DNA from: Pseudomonas sp. N040
GTDB lineage: Bacteria; Pseudomonadota; Gammaproteobacteria; Pseudomonadales; Pseudomonadaceae
Direction: 5' to 3'
NCBI RefSeq assembly: GCF_015637705.1
Contig: NZ_JADOBE010000003.1
Coordinates: 1 to 64,000 of the forward strand
Length of the DNA stretch: 64,000 nucleotides
This document shows positions 8,137-23,046 of this stretch, in pieces. The notes under the pieces are model-generated. The model made no database searches. It worked only from the letters and a program-made list of their open reading frames with translations, and was not told the origin of the DNA. Each line of letters begins with the position of its first letter. Positions within the stretch are counted from its first letter, which is position 1. The position numbers were made by a program, and so were the translations under genes.

Positions 8137-10050
8137 ATGGGCAAGATTATCGGTATCGACCTGGGGACTACCAACTCCTGCGTCTCCATTCTGGAAAACG
8201 GTAACGTCAAGGTCATCGAGAACGCCGAAGGCGCGCGCACCACGCCGTCGATCATTGCGTACGCCAACGATGGCGAAATCCTGGTCGGCCAGTCCGCCAA
8301 GCGCCAGGCAGTGACCAACCCGCACAACACCCTGTACGCGGTGAAGCGCCTGATCGGTCGCCGCTTCGACGAAGACGTGGTGCAGAAAGACATCCAGATG
8401 GTGCCGTACAAGATCGTCAAAGCCGATAACAACGATGCCTGGGTCGAGGTGAACGGCCAGAAGATGGCGCCGCCGCAGATTTCTGCGGAAATCCTCAAGA
8501 AGATGAAGAAGACCGCCGAAGACTATCTCGGTGAGCCCGTCACCGAGGCAGTGATCACGGTGCCGGCCTACTTCAACGACAGCCAGCGCCAAGCCACCAA
8601 GGACGCCGGACGCATCGCCGGCCTGGACGTCAAGCGCATCATCAACGAGCCGACCGCAGCGGCACTCGCCTATGGCATGGACAAGGCCAAGGGCGATCAC
8701 ACGGTCATCGTCTATGACCTGGGCGGCGGTACCTTCGACGTGTCGGTGATCGAGATCGCCGAAGTGGATGGCGAGCACCAGTTCGAAGTGCTGGCCACCA
8801 ACGGTGACACCTTCCTCGGCGGTGAAGACTTCGACATTCGCCTGATCGACTACCTGGTCGACGAATTCAAGAAAGAAACCGGCATGAACCTTAAGGGTGA
8901 TCCGCTGGCCATGCAGCGCCTGAAGGAAGCTGCCGAGAAGGCCAAGATCGAGCTGTCCTCGAGCCAGCAGACCGACGTCAACCTGCCCTACATCACGGCA
9001 GATGCCACCGGTCCGAAGCACCTGAACGTGAAGATTTCCCGCGCCAAGCTGGAGTCGCTGGTGGAAGATCTGGTGCAGCGCACTATCGAGCCGTGCCGTA
9101 TCGCGCTGAAAGACGCCGGTATCGACGTGGCCAAGATCGACGACGTGATCCTGGTCGGCGGCCAGACCCGCATGCCGCTGGTGCAGAAGCTGGTTACCGA
9201 TTTCTTCGGCAAGGAAGCACGCAAGGATGTCAACCCGGACGAGGCCGTGGCGATTGGCGCGGCGATCCAGGGCGCGGTACTGGCGGGTGACGTCAAGGAC
9301 GTGCTGCTGCTCGACGTCAGCCCGCTGACCCTGGGTATCGAAACCATGGGCGGGGTGATGACGGCGCTGATCGAGAAGAACACCACCATTCCGACCAAGA
9401 AATCGCAGGTGTTCTCGACTGCCGACGACAACCAGGGCGCGGTGACCATCCACGTGCTGCAGGGCGAGCGCAAGCAGGCGGCGCAGAACAAGTCGCTGGG
9501 CAAGTTTGACCTGGCCGAAATTCCGCCGGCGCCGCGTGGCGTGCCGCAGATCGAGGTGACCTTCGATATCGATGCCAACGGCATCCTGCATGTGGGCGCC
9601 AAGGACAAGGCGACCGGCAAGCATCAGTCGATCGTGATCAAGGCCAACTCCGGCCTCTCCGAAGACGAGATCAAGCAGATGATCCGCGATGCCGAAGCCA
9701 ATGCCGAGGAAGATCGCAAGTTCGAAGAGCTGGCGACCGCGCGCAACCAGGGCGATCAACTGGTACACGCTACCCGCAAGATGGTTACCGAAGCGGGCGA
9801 CAAGGCCAGCGCGGACGAGAAAGCGGCCATCGAGAAAGCGCTTGGCGAGCTGGAAGTGGCAGTCAAGGGCGATGACAAGGCCGAGATCGAGGCGAAAATG
9901 GCCGCGCTGTCGCAGATCACCACACCGCTGGCACAGAAGATGTACGCCGAGCAGGCCGAGGCTGGTCAGGCTGCACCGGAAGCCGAGCAGGCGGCGGGTG
10001 CCGAAGACGTGGTCGATGCCGAGTTCGAAGAGGTCAAAGACAACAAGTAA
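8137..10050 (+). CDS. dnaK: Hsp70 chaperone DnaK
   Basis: A 637-residue Hsp70. ATG at 8137 is chosen because [16 protein letters not shown] is the family N-terminus and GGGAGA precedes it at the right distance; an upstream in-frame ATG at 8080 would add 19 unrelated residues. The nucleotide-binding domain ([31 protein letters not shown]), the linker [16 protein letters not shown] and the substrate-binding domain are all present, and the tail ends [13 protein letters not shown]. DnaK folds nascent and stress-damaged proteins with DnaJ and GrpE. Confidence 0.98.
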   Translation: MGKIIGIDLGTTNSCVSILENGNVKVIENAEGARTTPSIIAYANDGEILVGQSAKRQAVTNPHNTLYAVKRLIGRRFDEDVVQKDIQMVPYKIVKADNNDAWVEVNGQKMAPPQISAEILKKMKKTAEDYLGEPVTEAVITVPAYFNDSQRQATKDAGRIAGLDVKRIINEPTAAALAYGMDKAKGDHTVIVYDLGGGTFDVSVIEIAEVDGEHQFEVLATNGDTFLGGEDFDIRLIDYLVDEFKKETGMNLKGDPLAMQRLKEAAEKAKIELSSSQQTDVNLPYITADATGPKHLNVKISRAKLESLVEDLVQRTIEPCRIALKDAGIDVAKIDDVILVGGQTRMPLVQKLVTDFFGKEARKDVNPDEAVAIGAAIQGAVLAGDVKDVLLLDVSPLTLGIETMGGVMTALIEKNTTIPTKKSQVFSTADDNQGAVTIHVLQGERKQAAQNKSLGKFDLAEIPPAPRGVPQIEVTFDIDANGILHVGAKDKATGKHQSIVIKANSGLSEDEIKQMIRDAEANAEEDRKFEELATARNQGDQLVHATRKMVTEAGDKASADEKAAIEKALGELEVAVKGDDKAEIEAKMAALSQITTPLAQKMYAEQAEAGQAAPEAEQAAGAEDVVDAEFEEVKDNK

Positions 10051-10146
10051 CTGCTTGAGCGTGCCGCCAGGACCCTGGCCTGATCGGGGGTTCTGGCGCA
10101 CATGTACTCCAGCGGCTCGGGGCCCGGCCCTGATCCGGAGGTAAAC

Positions 10147-10169
10147 CGCGCGGGGGCTTGCTCCCGCGT
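10147..10169. repeat. REP-like palindrome between dnaK and dnaJ
   Basis: CGCGGG and CCCGCG flank a GGCTTGCT centre. The core GCGGGGGCTTGCTCCCGC resembles half of a Pseudomonas REP element. In RNA it would form a stable hairpin, which could set DnaK:DnaJ ratio by partial termination or by blocking 3' decay. Confidence 0.6.
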
Positions 10170-10211
10170 CGGTGTGTCTGGAGCAGATGAATTTGAAGGT
10201 GTTGATGATCT

Positions 10212-11336
10212 ATGTCCAAGCGTGATTACTACGAAATCCTCGGTGTCGAGCGGGGCGCCAGCGAGGCGGAGCTGAAGAAGGCCTATCGCCGTCTGGCGAT
10301 GAAGCACCATCCGGACCGCAATCCGGAAGACAAAGGCGCCGAGGACAAATTCAAGGAAGCCAACGAGGCTTACGAAGTGCTGTCCGACCCGGCCAAGCGT
10401 TCGGCCTACGACCAGTACGGCCATGCCGGGGTCGACCCGCAGATGGGTGGCGGTGCCGGCGGATTCGGCGGAGCGAATTTCTCCGACATTTTTGGCGACG
10501 TGTTCAGCGATTTCTTTGGCGGCCAGCGCGGTGGCCAGCGCGGCGGTGCCCAGCGCGGCAGCGATCTGCGCTACACGCTGGACCTGGACCTGGAAGATGC
10601 CGTGCGCGGCACTACCGTCACCATTCGCGTGCCGACCCTGGTCAATTGCAAGGTCTGCGCGGGATCCGGCGCGAAGAAAGGTACAACCCCGGTCAGCTGC
10701 ACCACCTGCGGCGGTATCGGCCAGGTGCGCATGCAACAGGGCTTCTTCTCGGTGCAGCAAGCCTGCCCGCGCTGCCACGGCAGCGGCAAGATGATCACCG
10801 ACCCCTGTGGCAGCTGCCATGGCCAGGGGCGTGTCGAAGAGCACAAGACGCTGTCGGTCAAGGTGCCGGCGGGCGTGGACAATGGCGACCGCATCCGTCT
10901 TTCCGGTGAAGGCGAGGCGGGTACCCAGGGTGGCCCGGCGGGCGACCTCTATGTGGTGGTCAGCGTGCGCGAGCACCAGATATTCCAGCGCGATGGCAAG
11001 CATCTGTACTGCGAGGTGCCGATCAGTTTTGTCGATGCGGCGCTCGGCGGTGAACTGGAAGTGCCGACCCTGGATGGCCGGGTCAAGCTGAAGATTCCCG
11101 AGGGCACCCAGACCGGCAAGCTGTTCCGCCTGCGCGGCAAGGGCGTGGCCCCGGTGCGTGGCGGTGGTGCCGGCGACCTGATGTGCAAGGTGATGATCGA
11201 GACCCCGGTCAACCTGACCCGGCAGCAGCGCGAGATGCTCGAGGGTTTCCGCGATAGCCTGCACGGTGATCAGCTACATTCTCCCAAGGCCAGTAGCTGG
11301 TTCGAGGGCATGAAGCGGTTTTTTGGCGACTTGTGA
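10212..11336 (+). CDS. dnaJ: Hsp40 co-chaperone DnaJ
   Basis: A 374-residue type I DnaJ. The J domain begins [20 protein letters not shown] and has the HPD motif (KHHPDRN). A Gly/Phe-rich linker follows (about 75-115), then four zinc-binding repeats: [24 protein letters not shown] and CGSCHGQG. The C-terminal substrate domain is complete. DnaJ delivers substrates to DnaK and stimulates its ATPase. The 161-bp gap from dnaK holds a REP-like hairpin. Confidence 0.98.
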   Translation: MSKRDYYEILGVERGASEAELKKAYRRLAMKHHPDRNPEDKGAEDKFKEANEAYEVLSDPAKRSAYDQYGHAGVDPQMGGGAGGFGGANFSDIFGDVFSDFFGGQRGGQRGGAQRGSDLRYTLDLDLEDAVRGTTVTIRVPTLVNCKVCAGSGAKKGTTPVSCTTCGGIGQVRMQQGFFSVQQACPRCHGSGKMITDPCGSCHGQGRVEEHKTLSVKVPAGVDNGDRIRLSGEGEAGTQGGPAGDLYVVVSVREHQIFQRDGKHLYCEVPISFVDAALGGELEVPTLDGRVKLKIPEGTQTGKLFRLRGKGVAPVRGGGAGDLMCKVMIETPVNLTRQQREMLEGFRDSLHGDQLHSPKASSWFEGMKRFFGDL

Positions 11337-11356
11337 GTCAAGGGCGCTGGTCTTGA

Positions 11357-12184
<828 letters not shown>

Positions 12185-12273
12185 TTGTTGGCTAGATTGG
12201 TCTGCGCGGTGGACCGAAAAAGCCTTTTCCTGTAGACTTCCCGCTTTAGTGTATCCACTAAAAGTTACGCAGA

Positions 12274-12351
12274 ATGAATGAGCTGAAAAAGCGGGGTGAC
12301 GGTCGATACGTCATCCCGCTTTTTTGCAATTTGCTGTGCGTGAAGCATTGA
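12274..12351 (+). CDS. Possible carA leader peptide, 25 codons
   Basis: A short ORF ([20 protein letters not shown] followed by LCVKH) starts at 12274 and ends 17 bp before the carA start. It covers the whole leader hairpin at 12291-12319, so ribosomes translating it would block terminator formation. Its ribosome site is weak. The layout resembles translation-coupled attenuation of pyrimidine genes, and attenuation in the carA leader has been described in P. aeruginosa, but translation of this ORF is my inference. Confidence 0.35.
   Translation: MNELKKRGDGRYVIPLFCNLLCVKH
12286..12325 (+). terminator. Terminator/attenuator in the carA leader
   Basis: GCGGGGTGACG (12291-12301) pairs with CGTCATCCCGC (12309-12319) through 11 pairs including one G-U, with a 7-nt loop and six T after it and A's before it. 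It stands about 100 bp after dapB and 43 bp before carA, so it may end dapB transcription, attenuate carA, or both. Confidence 0.8.
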
Positions 12352-12367
12352 CTCACGGGAGGTCTTC

Positions 12368-13519
12368 TTGAGTAAGCCAGCCATACTCGCCCTTGCTGAT
12401 GGCAGCATTTTTTACGGCGAGGCCATCGGTGCCGATGGCCATACAATTGGTGAGGTCGTATTCAATACGGCCATGACCGGTTACCAGGAAATTCTCACCG
12501 ATCCGTCCTATGCACAGCAGATTGTCACGCTGACCTATCCGCATATCGGCAACACCGGCACCACCCCGGAGGACGCCGAATCCAACCGTGTCTGGGCTGC
12601 CGGCCTGATCATTCGCGATCTGCCGCTGATCGCCAGCAACTGGCGCAGCAAGCAGCCGCTGGGCGACTACCTGGTCGAAAATGGCACGGTGGCCATCGCC
12701 GGGATCGATACGCGGCGCCTGACCCGCATCCTGCGCGAGAAGGGTTCGCAAAATGGCTGCATTCTGGCCGGCGCTGATGCGACTGAAGAAAAGGCGCTTG
12801 AGCTGGCGCGCAGTTTTCCCGGCCTCAAGGGCATGGACCTGGCGAAAGTGGTCAGCTGTGACCAGGGTTACGAGTGGCGTTCCGGCGTGTGGGAGCTGGC
12901 TAGCGACAGCCATCCGCAGGTTGCCGACAGCGAGCTGCCTTACCACGTGGTGGCCTACGATTACGGGGTCAAGCTGAACATCCTGCGCATGCTGGTGGCG
13001 CGCGGCTGCCGCCTGACCGTGGTGCCGGCGCAAACCCCGGCCAGCGCAGTGCTGGCACTCAAGCCGGATGGTGTGTTCCTGTCCAACGGCCCGGGCGACC
13101 CCGAGCCTTGCGACTATGCCATCCAGGCAATCAAGGATGTGCTGGAAACCGAGATTCCGGTCTTCGGCATCTGCCTGGGCCACCAGTTGCTGGCCCTGGC
13201 ATCCGGTGCCAGGACCATGAAGATGGGCCACGGCCACCACGGTGCCAACCACCCGGTACAGGACCTGCAGAGCGGCGTGGTGATGATCACCAGCCAGAAC
13301 CACGGTTTCGCCGTGGACGAGGCAAGCCTGCCAGGCAACCTGCGGGCCACCCACAAGTCGCTGTTCGACGGCTCCCTGCAGGGTATCGAACGCACCGACA
13401 AGGTCGCCTTCGGCTTTCAGGGGCACCCCGAAGCCAGCCCGGGCCCGCATGACGTGGCCCCGCTGTTCGACCGTTTCATTGCCGCCATGGCTGCCCGCAG
13501 CCCGCAACTGAGCCAGTAA
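12368..13519 (+). CDS. carA: Carbamoyl-phosphate synthase small subunit CarA
   Basis: A 383-residue glutaminase subunit. The start is TTG at 12368: the protein begins (M)[20 protein letters not shown] as expected for the family, and a strong SD (GGGAGG, 12357-12362) lies 5 nt before the TTG, with no in-frame ATG nearby. The class I amidotransferase domain has the nucleophile in [10 protein letters not shown] and the His/Glu pair in GHPEASPGP. It hydrolyses glutamine and passes ammonia to CarB for arginine and pyrimidine synthesis. Only 34 bp separate carA and carB; the extra gene present between them in P. aeruginosa is missing. Confidence 0.97.
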   Translation: MSKPAILALADGSIFYGEAIGADGHTIGEVVFNTAMTGYQEILTDPSYAQQIVTLTYPHIGNTGTTPEDAESNRVWAAGLIIRDLPLIASNWRSKQPLGDYLVENGTVAIAGIDTRRLTRILREKGSQNGCILAGADATEEKALELARSFPGLKGMDLAKVVSCDQGYEWRSGVWELASDSHPQVADSELPYHVVAYDYGVKLNILRMLVARGCRLTVVPAQTPASAVLALKPDGVFLSNGPGDPEPCDYAIQAIKDVLETEIPVFGICLGHQLLALASGARTMKMGHGHHGANHPVQDLQSGVVMITSQNHGFAVDEASLPGNLRATHKSLFDGSLQGIERTDKVAFGFQGHPEASPGPHDVAPLFDRFIAAMAARSPQLSQ

Positions 13520-13553
13520 AGCCAGTAGAGCCCAGGAATTCGAGAGTTACCCC

Positions 13554-16771
<3,218 letters not shown>

Positions 16772-16775
<4 letters not shown>

Positions 16776-17248
16776 ATAAATACCCGATGACCGTTCAGGG
16801 CGCGCGCGCCCTCGAGGAAGAACTGCAGCACCTTACCAAGGTGGTGCGGCCCAAGCTCAGCCAGGACATTGGTACCGCCCGCGAGCTCGGGGATCTCAAG
16901 GAAAATGCCGAATACCATGCCGCGCGCGAACAGCAGGGCATGGTCGAGGCGCGGATCCGTGATATCGAAGGGCGCCTGCAGAATGCCGTGGTGATCGATG
17001 TCAGCACGATTGCGCACACCGGCAAGGTGATCTTCGGCACTACGGTGGAGATCGCCAATTGTGATACCGATGAAAGCGTGACTTACCAGATCGTTGGTGA
17101 GGATGAAGCGGACATCAAGCTTGGCAAGATTTCGGTTGGCTCACCCATCGCCCGCGCCCTGGTGGGCAAGGAAGAGGGTGACGTGGTGACCGTCAAGACC
17201 CCCAGCGGTGTAATCGAGTACGAGATTGTCCAGGTCCGTCATCTTTAA
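16772..17248 (+). CDS. greA: Transcription elongation factor GreA
   Basis: A 158-residue GreA. The N-terminal antiparallel coiled coil ([40 protein letters not shown]) carries the acidic tip residues that reach the polymerase active site, and the C-terminal FKBP-like domain ends [15 protein letters not shown]. GreA rescues backtracked RNA polymerase. It shares ATGA with carB; placing greA in the carAB operon is the known pseudomonad arrangement. Its end overlaps the next ORF by 23 nt. Confidence 0.98.
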
Positions 17249-17675
17249 GCAGCCACCAGGCGCGGCATTTATCAGTTGGCAGCTGGCCCAGACTTTCTGG
17301 GTCGGTGGCCTGTGGCTGCTGCACTTCGTGCTGCTGCCGGCACTCGGCAAATATGGCCTGGCGCCCTTGCTGGTGTCGGAGGTGGGGCGGGCGCTGAGCA
17401 GTCTGCTGGTGGGCTTTGCCGCTTTCTGTGCACTGTTGCAGTTGCTGGTGCTGGTGCAGGTCGCACGGCCTTTCAGCATCTGGCGCGATACTCGCGGGCA
17501 GTTGCTGCTGAGCGTGCTGGTTCTGGCCGTGGCCTATTTTGCCGTCAGCCAGTGGCTGCCGGAGGCACAGCGCTGGCTGCTGTTCAATTATCTGGTGCTG
17601 GCGTTCTGCGGGCTGTTGCTGGTGCTGCAGCCGATTCCTGGCGCTGGCGCTGAGCCCGGATCAGGCTTGCGCTGA
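17226..17675 (+). CDS. DUF4149-like integral membrane protein
   Basis: A 149-residue hydrophobic protein with about four predicted membrane segments (around residues 16-36, 48-80, 90-110 and 117-137). [20 protein letters not shown] is typical of the DUF4149/TMEM205-like family. No function is known. The first available start is TTG at 17226, inside the end of greA, with a poor ribosome site; no ATG or GTG lies in the next 15 codons, so translation is probably coupled to greA. The same gene occupies the same place in P. aeruginosa. It converges on yhbY 25 bp away. Confidence 0.8.
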   Translation: MSRSVIFKQPPGAAFISWQLAQTFWVGGLWLLHFVLLPALGKYGLAPLLVSEVGRALSSLLVGFAAFCALLQLLVLVQVARPFSIWRDTRGQLLLSVLVLAVAYFAVSQWLPEAQRWLLFNYLVLAFCGLLLVLQPIPGAGAEPGSGLR

Positions 17676-17700
17676 CCAGGGGCAGTCACGCGCTGCCGGA

Positions 17701-18015
17701 TCAGAACGCCTTGAAGCGGCTGATATTGGAAAGGTTTTTGTTCGGGCGGGCATTCTTGCGGTAGATCAGGGCCATTTTGCCGATTGCCTGCACCAGCTCG
17801 CAGCTACTGTTCTTGCATAGCTCGTCGATAATGCTGCGGCGCTCATCGCGCTCGGTGATGCGGAACTGTACTTTGATCAGTTCATGGTCATTGATGGCGC
17901 GCTCGAGTTCGGCCATGACGCCTTCGGTGAGGCCGTTCTCGGCAACAATCAATACCGGCTTCAGGTGGTGACCGATAGATTTGAATTGCTTTTTCTGCTC
18001 TTGAGTGAGCGCCAT
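17701..18015 (-). CDS. yhbY: CRS1-YhbY RNA-binding protein YhbY
   Basis: A 104-residue single CRM domain protein starting MALTQEQKKQFKSIGHHLKP. The KH-like fold has the conserved VAENGLTEGVMAELERAIN segment. YhbY associates with pre-50S particles, so a role in ribosome assembly is likely. It is divergent from rlmE across 74 bp, as in other gammaproteobacteria. Confidence 0.95.
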   Translation of the reverse strand: MALTQEQKKQFKSIGHHLKPVLIVAENGLTEGVMAELERAINDHELIKVQFRITERDERRSIIDELCKNSSCELVQAIGKMALIYRKNARPNKNLSNISRFKAF

Positions 18016-18089
18016 AATCTGAATCCTTCATCTGAACCCGCAAAAACGCGGCGGCTAGTGTAACCGAGCCGACCCTTAAGAGGTATGTC

Positions 18090-18719
18090 GTGGTCCGCAC
18101 CAAAAGTAGTCAGCGCTGGCTGAAAGAACATTTTGATGATCCTTACGTCAAGATGGCGCAGAAAGATGGTTATCGTTCGCGCGCCAGTTACAAGTTGCTG
18201 GAAATCCAGGAGAAGGATCGCATCTTGCGGCCGGGTATGACCGTGGTTGACCTTGGCTCTGCGCCTGGGGGCTGGTCGCAGGTGACCAGCCGGCTGATTG
18301 GCGGCCGTGGCCGGTTGATCGCCTCCGACATTCTGCTGATGGACAGCATTCCCGACGTCACCTTCATTCAGGGCGATTTCACCGAGGACGCGGTGTTCGG
18401 CCAGATTCTCGCGGCGATAGGCGAGCATCCGGTAGACCTTGTGATTTCCGATATGGCCCCCAACATGAGTGGAGTGAGGTCTGCGGATCAACCGCGGGCC
18501 ATGTATCTCTGCGAGCTGGCGCTGGATCTGGCGACCCGGGTGCTGGCTCCGGGCGGTGATTTCCTGATCAAGATTTTCCAGGGCGAAGGTTTTGACCAGT
18601 ACCACAAACAGGTGCGCCAGCTGTTCGACAAGGTGCAGATGCGCAAACCGTTGTCCTCGCGCGACCGCTCGCGCGAGCAATACATGCTGGCGCGCGGCTT
18701 TCGCGGCCAGGCTGACTGA
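18090..18719 (+). CDS. rlmE: 23S rRNA 2'-O-methyltransferase RlmE (FtsJ)
   Basis: A 209-residue methyltransferase that modifies U2552 of 23S rRNA. GTG at 18090 is preceded by AAGAGG at good distance and gives [20 protein letters not shown]. The SAM motif is [13 protein letters not shown], and the K-D-K-E catalytic set is recognisable (K in [11 protein letters not shown] in [12 protein letters not shown] in [10 protein letters not shown]). It is followed by ftsH 123 bp downstream, the conserved heat-shock pair. Confidence 0.97.
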   Translation: MVRTKSSQRWLKEHFDDPYVKMAQKDGYRSRASYKLLEIQEKDRILRPGMTVVDLGSAPGGWSQVTSRLIGGRGRLIASDILLMDSIPDVTFIQGDFTEDAVFGQILAAIGEHPVDLVISDMAPNMSGVRSADQPRAMYLCELALDLATRVLAPGGDFLIKIFQGEGFDQYHKQVRQLFDKVQMRKPLSSRDRSREQYMLARGFRGQAD

Positions 18720-18842
18720 AGGTTGCAAAGGGTTACAGAGTGCGCCTGCAGGGTGTGGCGCTTGTGTAGTAGCTTAGGCTTGTAACTATCAGAGTTGAGA
18801 TGCGGCTTGCCGGTCGGCAGACGCTGCACAGAAGGTGACTAA

Positions 18843-20765
18843 TTGAACGACATGGCAAAGAACCTGGTCCTGTGGCTGATTATCGCAGCCGTCCTGGTCA
18901 CGGTGATGAACAACTTCTCCGGCAAGGCCGAAAAGCAGCGGCTGAACTATTCGGAGTTCATCGAGCAGGTCAAGGAAGGCAAGGTCGAGCAGGTAACCGT
19001 GGATGGCTATGTCATCAGCGGCAAGCGCGCCGATGGTTCAACCTTCGAAACCATTCGCCCGGCGATTCAGGATAACGGCCTGATTGGCGACCTGATCGAC
19101 AACAAGGTCACGGTGGTTGGCAAGCAGCCGGAGCAGCAGAGCATCTGGAGCCAGTTGCTGGTTGCCAGCTTCCCGATTCTGGTGATCCTCGCCGTGTTCA
19201 TGTTTTTCATGCGGCAGATGCAGGGCGGCGCCGGTGGCAAGGGCGGGCCGATGAGCTTTGGCAAGAGCAAGGCGCGCCTGCTCTCCGAGGATCAGGTCAA
19301 GACCACTTTCGCCGATGTCGCCGGTTGTGACGAGGCCAAGGAAGAGGTCAGCGAACTGGTCGAGTTCCTGCGTGATCCGGGCAAGTTCCAGCGCCTGGGC
19401 GGGCGGATTCCGCGCGGCGTGCTGATGGTCGGCTCGCCGGGTACCGGCAAGACACTGCTGGCCAAGGCGGTTGCCGGCGAAGCCAAGGTGCCGTTCTTCA
19501 CCATTTCCGGTTCCGACTTCGTCGAGATGTTCGTGGGTGTGGGCGCCAGTCGCGTCCGCGACATGTTCGAGCAGGCCAAGAAGCACGCTCCATGCATCAT
19601 CTTTATCGACGAGATCGATGCGGTCGGCCGTCATCGCGGTGCCGGGATGGGCGGTGGGCATGACGAACGCGAGCAGACGCTCAACCAGCTGCTGGTCGAG
19701 ATGGATGGCTTCGAGATGAATGACGGTGTCATCGTCATCGCCGCGACCAACCGTCCGGATGTACTGGATCCTGCCTTGCTGCGTCCCGGCCGGTTTGACC
19801 GGCAGGTGGTCGTTGGTCTGCCGGATATTCGCGGTCGCGAACAAATCCTCCAGGTACACATGCGCAAGGTGCCGATGGGCGAGGATGTGCAGGCGGCAGT
19901 GATTGCCCGTGGCACGCCGGGCTTTTCCGGTGCCGATCTGGCCAACCTGGTCAACGAGGCCTCGCTGTTCGCTGCGCGCGCCGGCAAGCGCGTGGTCGAG
20001 ATGAAGGAGTTCGAGCTGGCCAAGGACAAGATCATGATGGGCGCAGAGCGCAAATCCATGGTCATGTCTGACAAGGAAAAGCTCAATACGGCTTACCACG
20101 AGGCTGGTCACGCCATTGTCGGACGCCTGGTTCCCGAGCATGACCCGGTGTACAAGGTGTCGATCATTCCGCGCGGGCGGGCACTGGGCGTGACCATGTT
20201 TTTGCCCGAAGAGGATCGCTACAGCCTGTCCAAGCGGGCGCTGACCAGTCAGATCTGCTCGCTGTTCGGTGGCCGGATTGCCGAAGAAATGACCCTGGGC
20301 TTCGATGGGGTTACCACCGGTGCATCCAACGACATCATGCGCGCTACCCAGCTGGCCAAGAACATGGTCACCAAGTGGGGCCTGTCCGAGAAGCTCGGGC
20401 CGATGATGTACGCGGAAGAAGAGGGTGAGGTTTTCCTCGGCCGCAGCATGGGGACCCAGCACAGCAATGTTTCTGCCGATACAGCCAAGCTGATCGATCT
20501 GGAAGTGCGCAGCCTCATCGATCATTGCTACGGAACCGCCCGGCAGATCCTCGCGGACAACCGGGAAAAGCTGGATCTGATGGCTGAGGCCTTGATGAAG
20601 TTCGAAACCATCGATGCGGACCAGATCGACGACATCATGAATGGTCGGCCTGCGCGTGAGCCCAAGGACTGGACCGGGGGTGACGCTGGTGTCGTTGCTG
20701 GCAAGCCTAAAGGCGCTGAGTCCGGGCCTGAAGCGCCCATAGGTGGTCCGGCGGGCGAGCACTAA
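18843..20765 (+). CDS. ftsH: ATP-dependent zinc metalloprotease FtsH
   Basis: A 640-residue membrane AAA+ protease. Two transmembrane segments (about 10-25 and 100-122) bracket a small periplasmic domain. Walker [13 protein letters not shown], Walker [13 protein letters not shown] and the zinc motif HEAGH (about residue 419) follow. FtsH degrades misassembled membrane proteins and regulators such as sigma-32 and LpxC. TTG at 18843 is favoured because GAAGGTG lies 5-6 nt upstream; the ATG at 18852 (MAKNLVLWL) would be about 15 nt away. The end is 9 bp before folP. Confidence 0.96.
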   Translation: MNDMAKNLVLWLIIAAVLVTVMNNFSGKAEKQRLNYSEFIEQVKEGKVEQVTVDGYVISGKRADGSTFETIRPAIQDNGLIGDLIDNKVTVVGKQPEQQSIWSQLLVASFPILVILAVFMFFMRQMQGGAGGKGGPMSFGKSKARLLSEDQVKTTFADVAGCDEAKEEVSELVEFLRDPGKFQRLGGRIPRGVLMVGSPGTGKTLLAKAVAGEAKVPFFTISGSDFVEMFVGVGASRVRDMFEQAKKHAPCIIFIDEIDAVGRHRGAGMGGGHDEREQTLNQLLVEMDGFEMNDGVIVIAATNRPDVLDPALLRPGRFDRQVVVGLPDIRGREQILQVHMRKVPMGEDVQAAVIARGTPGFSGADLANLVNEASLFAARAGKRVVEMKEFELAKDKIMMGAERKSMVMSDKEKLNTAYHEAGHAIVGRLVPEHDPVYKVSIIPRGRALGVTMFLPEEDRYSLSKRALTSQICSLFGGRIAEEMTLGFDGVTTGASNDIMRATQLAKNMVTKWGLSEKLGPMMYAEEEGEVFLGRSMGTQHSNVSADTAKLIDLEVRSLIDHCYGTARQILADNREKLDLMAEALMKFETIDADQIDDIMNGRPAREPKDWTGGDAGVVAGKPKGAESGPEAPIGGPAGEH

Positions 20766-20774
20766 GGCGCTGCC

Positions 20775-21626
20775 ATGAAACAGCTGCAATCTCCCGCGCG
20801 ATTGTCATGTGGCAGTCGCGTTCTTGATCTGTCCTGTCCGCAGGTGATGGGAATCCTCAATGTAACCCCTGATTCGTTTTCCGATGGCGGCTGCTTTGTC
20901 GTTCTCGACAAGGCGCTGCGGCATGCCGAGGCAATGGTTCTCGCCGGTGCGACACTGGTGGACGTCGGCGGCGAATCAACCCGGCCCGGCGCGCGCCAGG
21001 TGTCTGCTGGCGAAGAGCTGGATCGGGTGTTGCCGGTAATCGAAGCCATTGCCAGTCGACTGGATGTGATTATCTCGGTGGATACTTCCACGCCGCTGGT
21101 CATGCGCGAAGCGGCGCGTCTGGGGGCGGGCCTGATCAACGATGTGCGCGCCTTGCGGCGCGACGGGGCGTTGCAGGCGGCGGCCGACTCGGGTTTGCCG
21201 GTGTGTCTGATGCACATGCGCGGCGAGCCGGGCGATATGCAGCAGCAGGTACACTACGACGACCTGCTGGGCGAGGTGCGGGATTTTCTGCAGCAGCGGG
21301 TGGGGCTGTGTGTCGAGGCGGGCATCCCGGCTGAGCGGATCCTGCTGGATCCGGGCTTCGGTTTTGCCAAGACCCAGGAGCAGAACCTTAGCCTGTTCAA
21401 ACACCTGGATTGCCTGCAGGAGCTGGGTCATCCGCTGCTGGTGGGCGTCTCGCGCAAGAGCATGATCGGCAAGGTGCTGGAGCGGGAGGCCGATGGCCGG
21501 CTGTTTGGCAGTCTGGCCCTGGCGGCCTTGGCGGTGGCGCAGGGGGTCAGTATCCTGCGCGTGCACGATGTAGCGCCGACGCTGGATGTGGTTCGCATGG
21601 TTGGCGCGGTAATGTCGGCACGATAA
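20775..21626 (+). CDS. folP: Dihydropteroate synthase FolP
   Basis: A 283-residue TIM-barrel enzyme joining pABA to dihydropterin pyrophosphate in folate synthesis; it is the sulfonamide target. Signatures are [27 protein letters not shown] and [15 protein letters not shown], with SRKSMIG near the C-terminus. It is 9 bp after ftsH and 17 bp before glmM, so all three are probably co-transcribed. Confidence 0.97.
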   Translation: MKQLQSPARLSCGSRVLDLSCPQVMGILNVTPDSFSDGGCFVVLDKALRHAEAMVLAGATLVDVGGESTRPGARQVSAGEELDRVLPVIEAIASRLDVIISVDTSTPLVMREAARLGAGLINDVRALRRDGALQAAADSGLPVCLMHMRGEPGDMQQQVHYDDLLGEVRDFLQQRVGLCVEAGIPAERILLDPGFGFAKTQEQNLSLFKHLDCLQELGHPLLVGVSRKSMIGKVLEREADGRLFGSLALAALAVAQGVSILRVHDVAPTLDVVRMVGAVMSAR

Positions 21627-21643
21627 TAAAAAAGGAAGTGGTC

Positions 21644-22981
21644 ATGAGCAGAAAATATTTTGGTACCGACGGTATTCGCGGTCATGTAGGCCAGTTTCCG
21701 ATCACCCCCGATTTCATGCTGAAGCTCGGCTGGGCTGCCGGGATGGCCTTTCGCAAGAAGGGCAGCTGCAAGATCCTGATCGGCAAGGACACGCGCATTT
21801 CCGGATACATGTTCGAGTCGGCGCTCGAGGCAGGACTGTCGGCCGCTGGCGCGGATGTAATGCTGCTCGGGCCGATGCCTACCCCGGCCATCGCCTACCT
21901 GACCCGAACCTTTCATGCAGATGCCGGCATTGTCATCAGCGCCTCGCATAATCCGCATTACGACAACGGCATCAAGTTCTTTTCCGGCCAGGGCACCAAG
22001 CTGCCGGATGACATCGAGGCGATGATCGAGGAATTGCTTGATCAGCCAATGACGGTGGTCGACTCGGCGGACCTGGGCAAGGTTTCGCGCATCAATGATG
22101 CCGCGGGTCGCTACATCGAGTTCTGCAAGAGCAGTGTGCCTGCGGGTACCGATTTTGCCGGCCTAAAGCTGGTGATCGATTGCGCCCACGGTGCAGCCTA
22201 CAAGGTGGCGCCCAGTGTTTTTCGTGAACTCGGCGCGCAAGTGACCACGCTCTCCGCGCAACCCAATGGGCTGAATATCAACGATGACTGCGGATCGACG
22301 CATCTCGGCGCCTTGCAGGCGGCAGTCCTGAACCAGCAGGCCGATCTGGGCATCGCCTTTGACGGTGATGCGGACCGGGTACTGATGGTCGACCGTCACG
22401 GCCAGATCGTGGATGGCGATGATCTTTTATTCCTTATCGCCAGGGACCTGCACCTGCGTGGCAAGCTGCATGGAGGGGTGGTTGGTACCCTGATGAGCAA
22501 CCTGGGGCTGGAGCTGGCTTTCAAGGATCTGGGTATCCCGTTTGTGCGCGCCAAGGTGGGTGATCGCTATGTGATGAGCGAGTTGCTCGCCAGGGACTGG
22601 CAGCTGGGTGGGGAAAGCTCGGGGCATATCGTCTGCTGCCATTTCACTACGACAGGTGACGCGATAATTGCTGCGTTGCAGGTTCTGATGGCCCTCAAGC
22701 GCTCGGGTGTAAGTCTGGATGAGGCTTTGCAGGGGCGCAGCAAGTGCCCGCAAGTACTGATAAACGTCCGTTTCAAGGGAGATGTGGATCCGGTTGCGCA
22801 TCCATCGGTGGTGCAGGCCTGCGAAGAGGTAACCGCGAAAATGGCTGGGCGCGGCCGGGTCTTGCTGCGCAAGTCCGGTACCGAGCCCTTGGTGCGGGTA
22901 ATGGTGGAAGGCGATGACGCGGCGCTGGTGCAGCGCTATGCCGAAGACCTGTCCAAGGTGGTAATCGCGGTATGTGGTTGA
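21644..22981 (+). CDS. glmM: Phosphoglucosamine mutase GlmM
   Basis: A 445-residue enzyme. ATG at 21644 gives [20 protein letters not shown] and is preceded by AAAGGAAG; the longer open frame upstream overlaps folP and is not real. The phosphorylated serine lies in [13 protein letters not shown] (about residue 102), the metal site in [12 protein letters not shown], and the sugar-binding loop in GGESSGHIV. It converts glucosamine-6-phosphate to glucosamine-1-phosphate for peptidoglycan and LPS precursors. Confidence 0.97.
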   Translation: MSRKYFGTDGIRGHVGQFPITPDFMLKLGWAAGMAFRKKGSCKILIGKDTRISGYMFESALEAGLSAAGADVMLLGPMPTPAIAYLTRTFHADAGIVISASHNPHYDNGIKFFSGQGTKLPDDIEAMIEELLDQPMTVVDSADLGKVSRINDAAGRYIEFCKSSVPAGTDFAGLKLVIDCAHGAAYKVAPSVFRELGAQVTTLSAQPNGLNINDDCGSTHLGALQAAVLNQQADLGIAFDGDADRVLMVDRHGQIVDGDDLLFLIARDLHLRGKLHGGVVGTLMSNLGLELAFKDLGIPFVRAKVGDRYVMSELLARDWQLGGESSGHIVCCHFTTTGDAIIAALQVLMALKRSGVSLDEALQGRSKCPQVLINVRFKGDVDPVAHPSVVQACEEVTAKMAGRGRVLLRKSGTEPLVRVMVEGDDAALVQRYAEDLSKVVIAVCG

Positions 22982-23046
22982 TTCGGCTTGCCACTGGCAG
23001 GGTGCTTGGGTAACATCTGCGCCCACTTTGATCGGCGAGGTTCAGC

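Noticed and set aside
8053..10101. 682-codon minus-strand ORF opposite dnaK
   Set aside because: Antisense shadow of a fully conserved DnaK; the product is His/Leu/Gly-rich with no recognisable domain.
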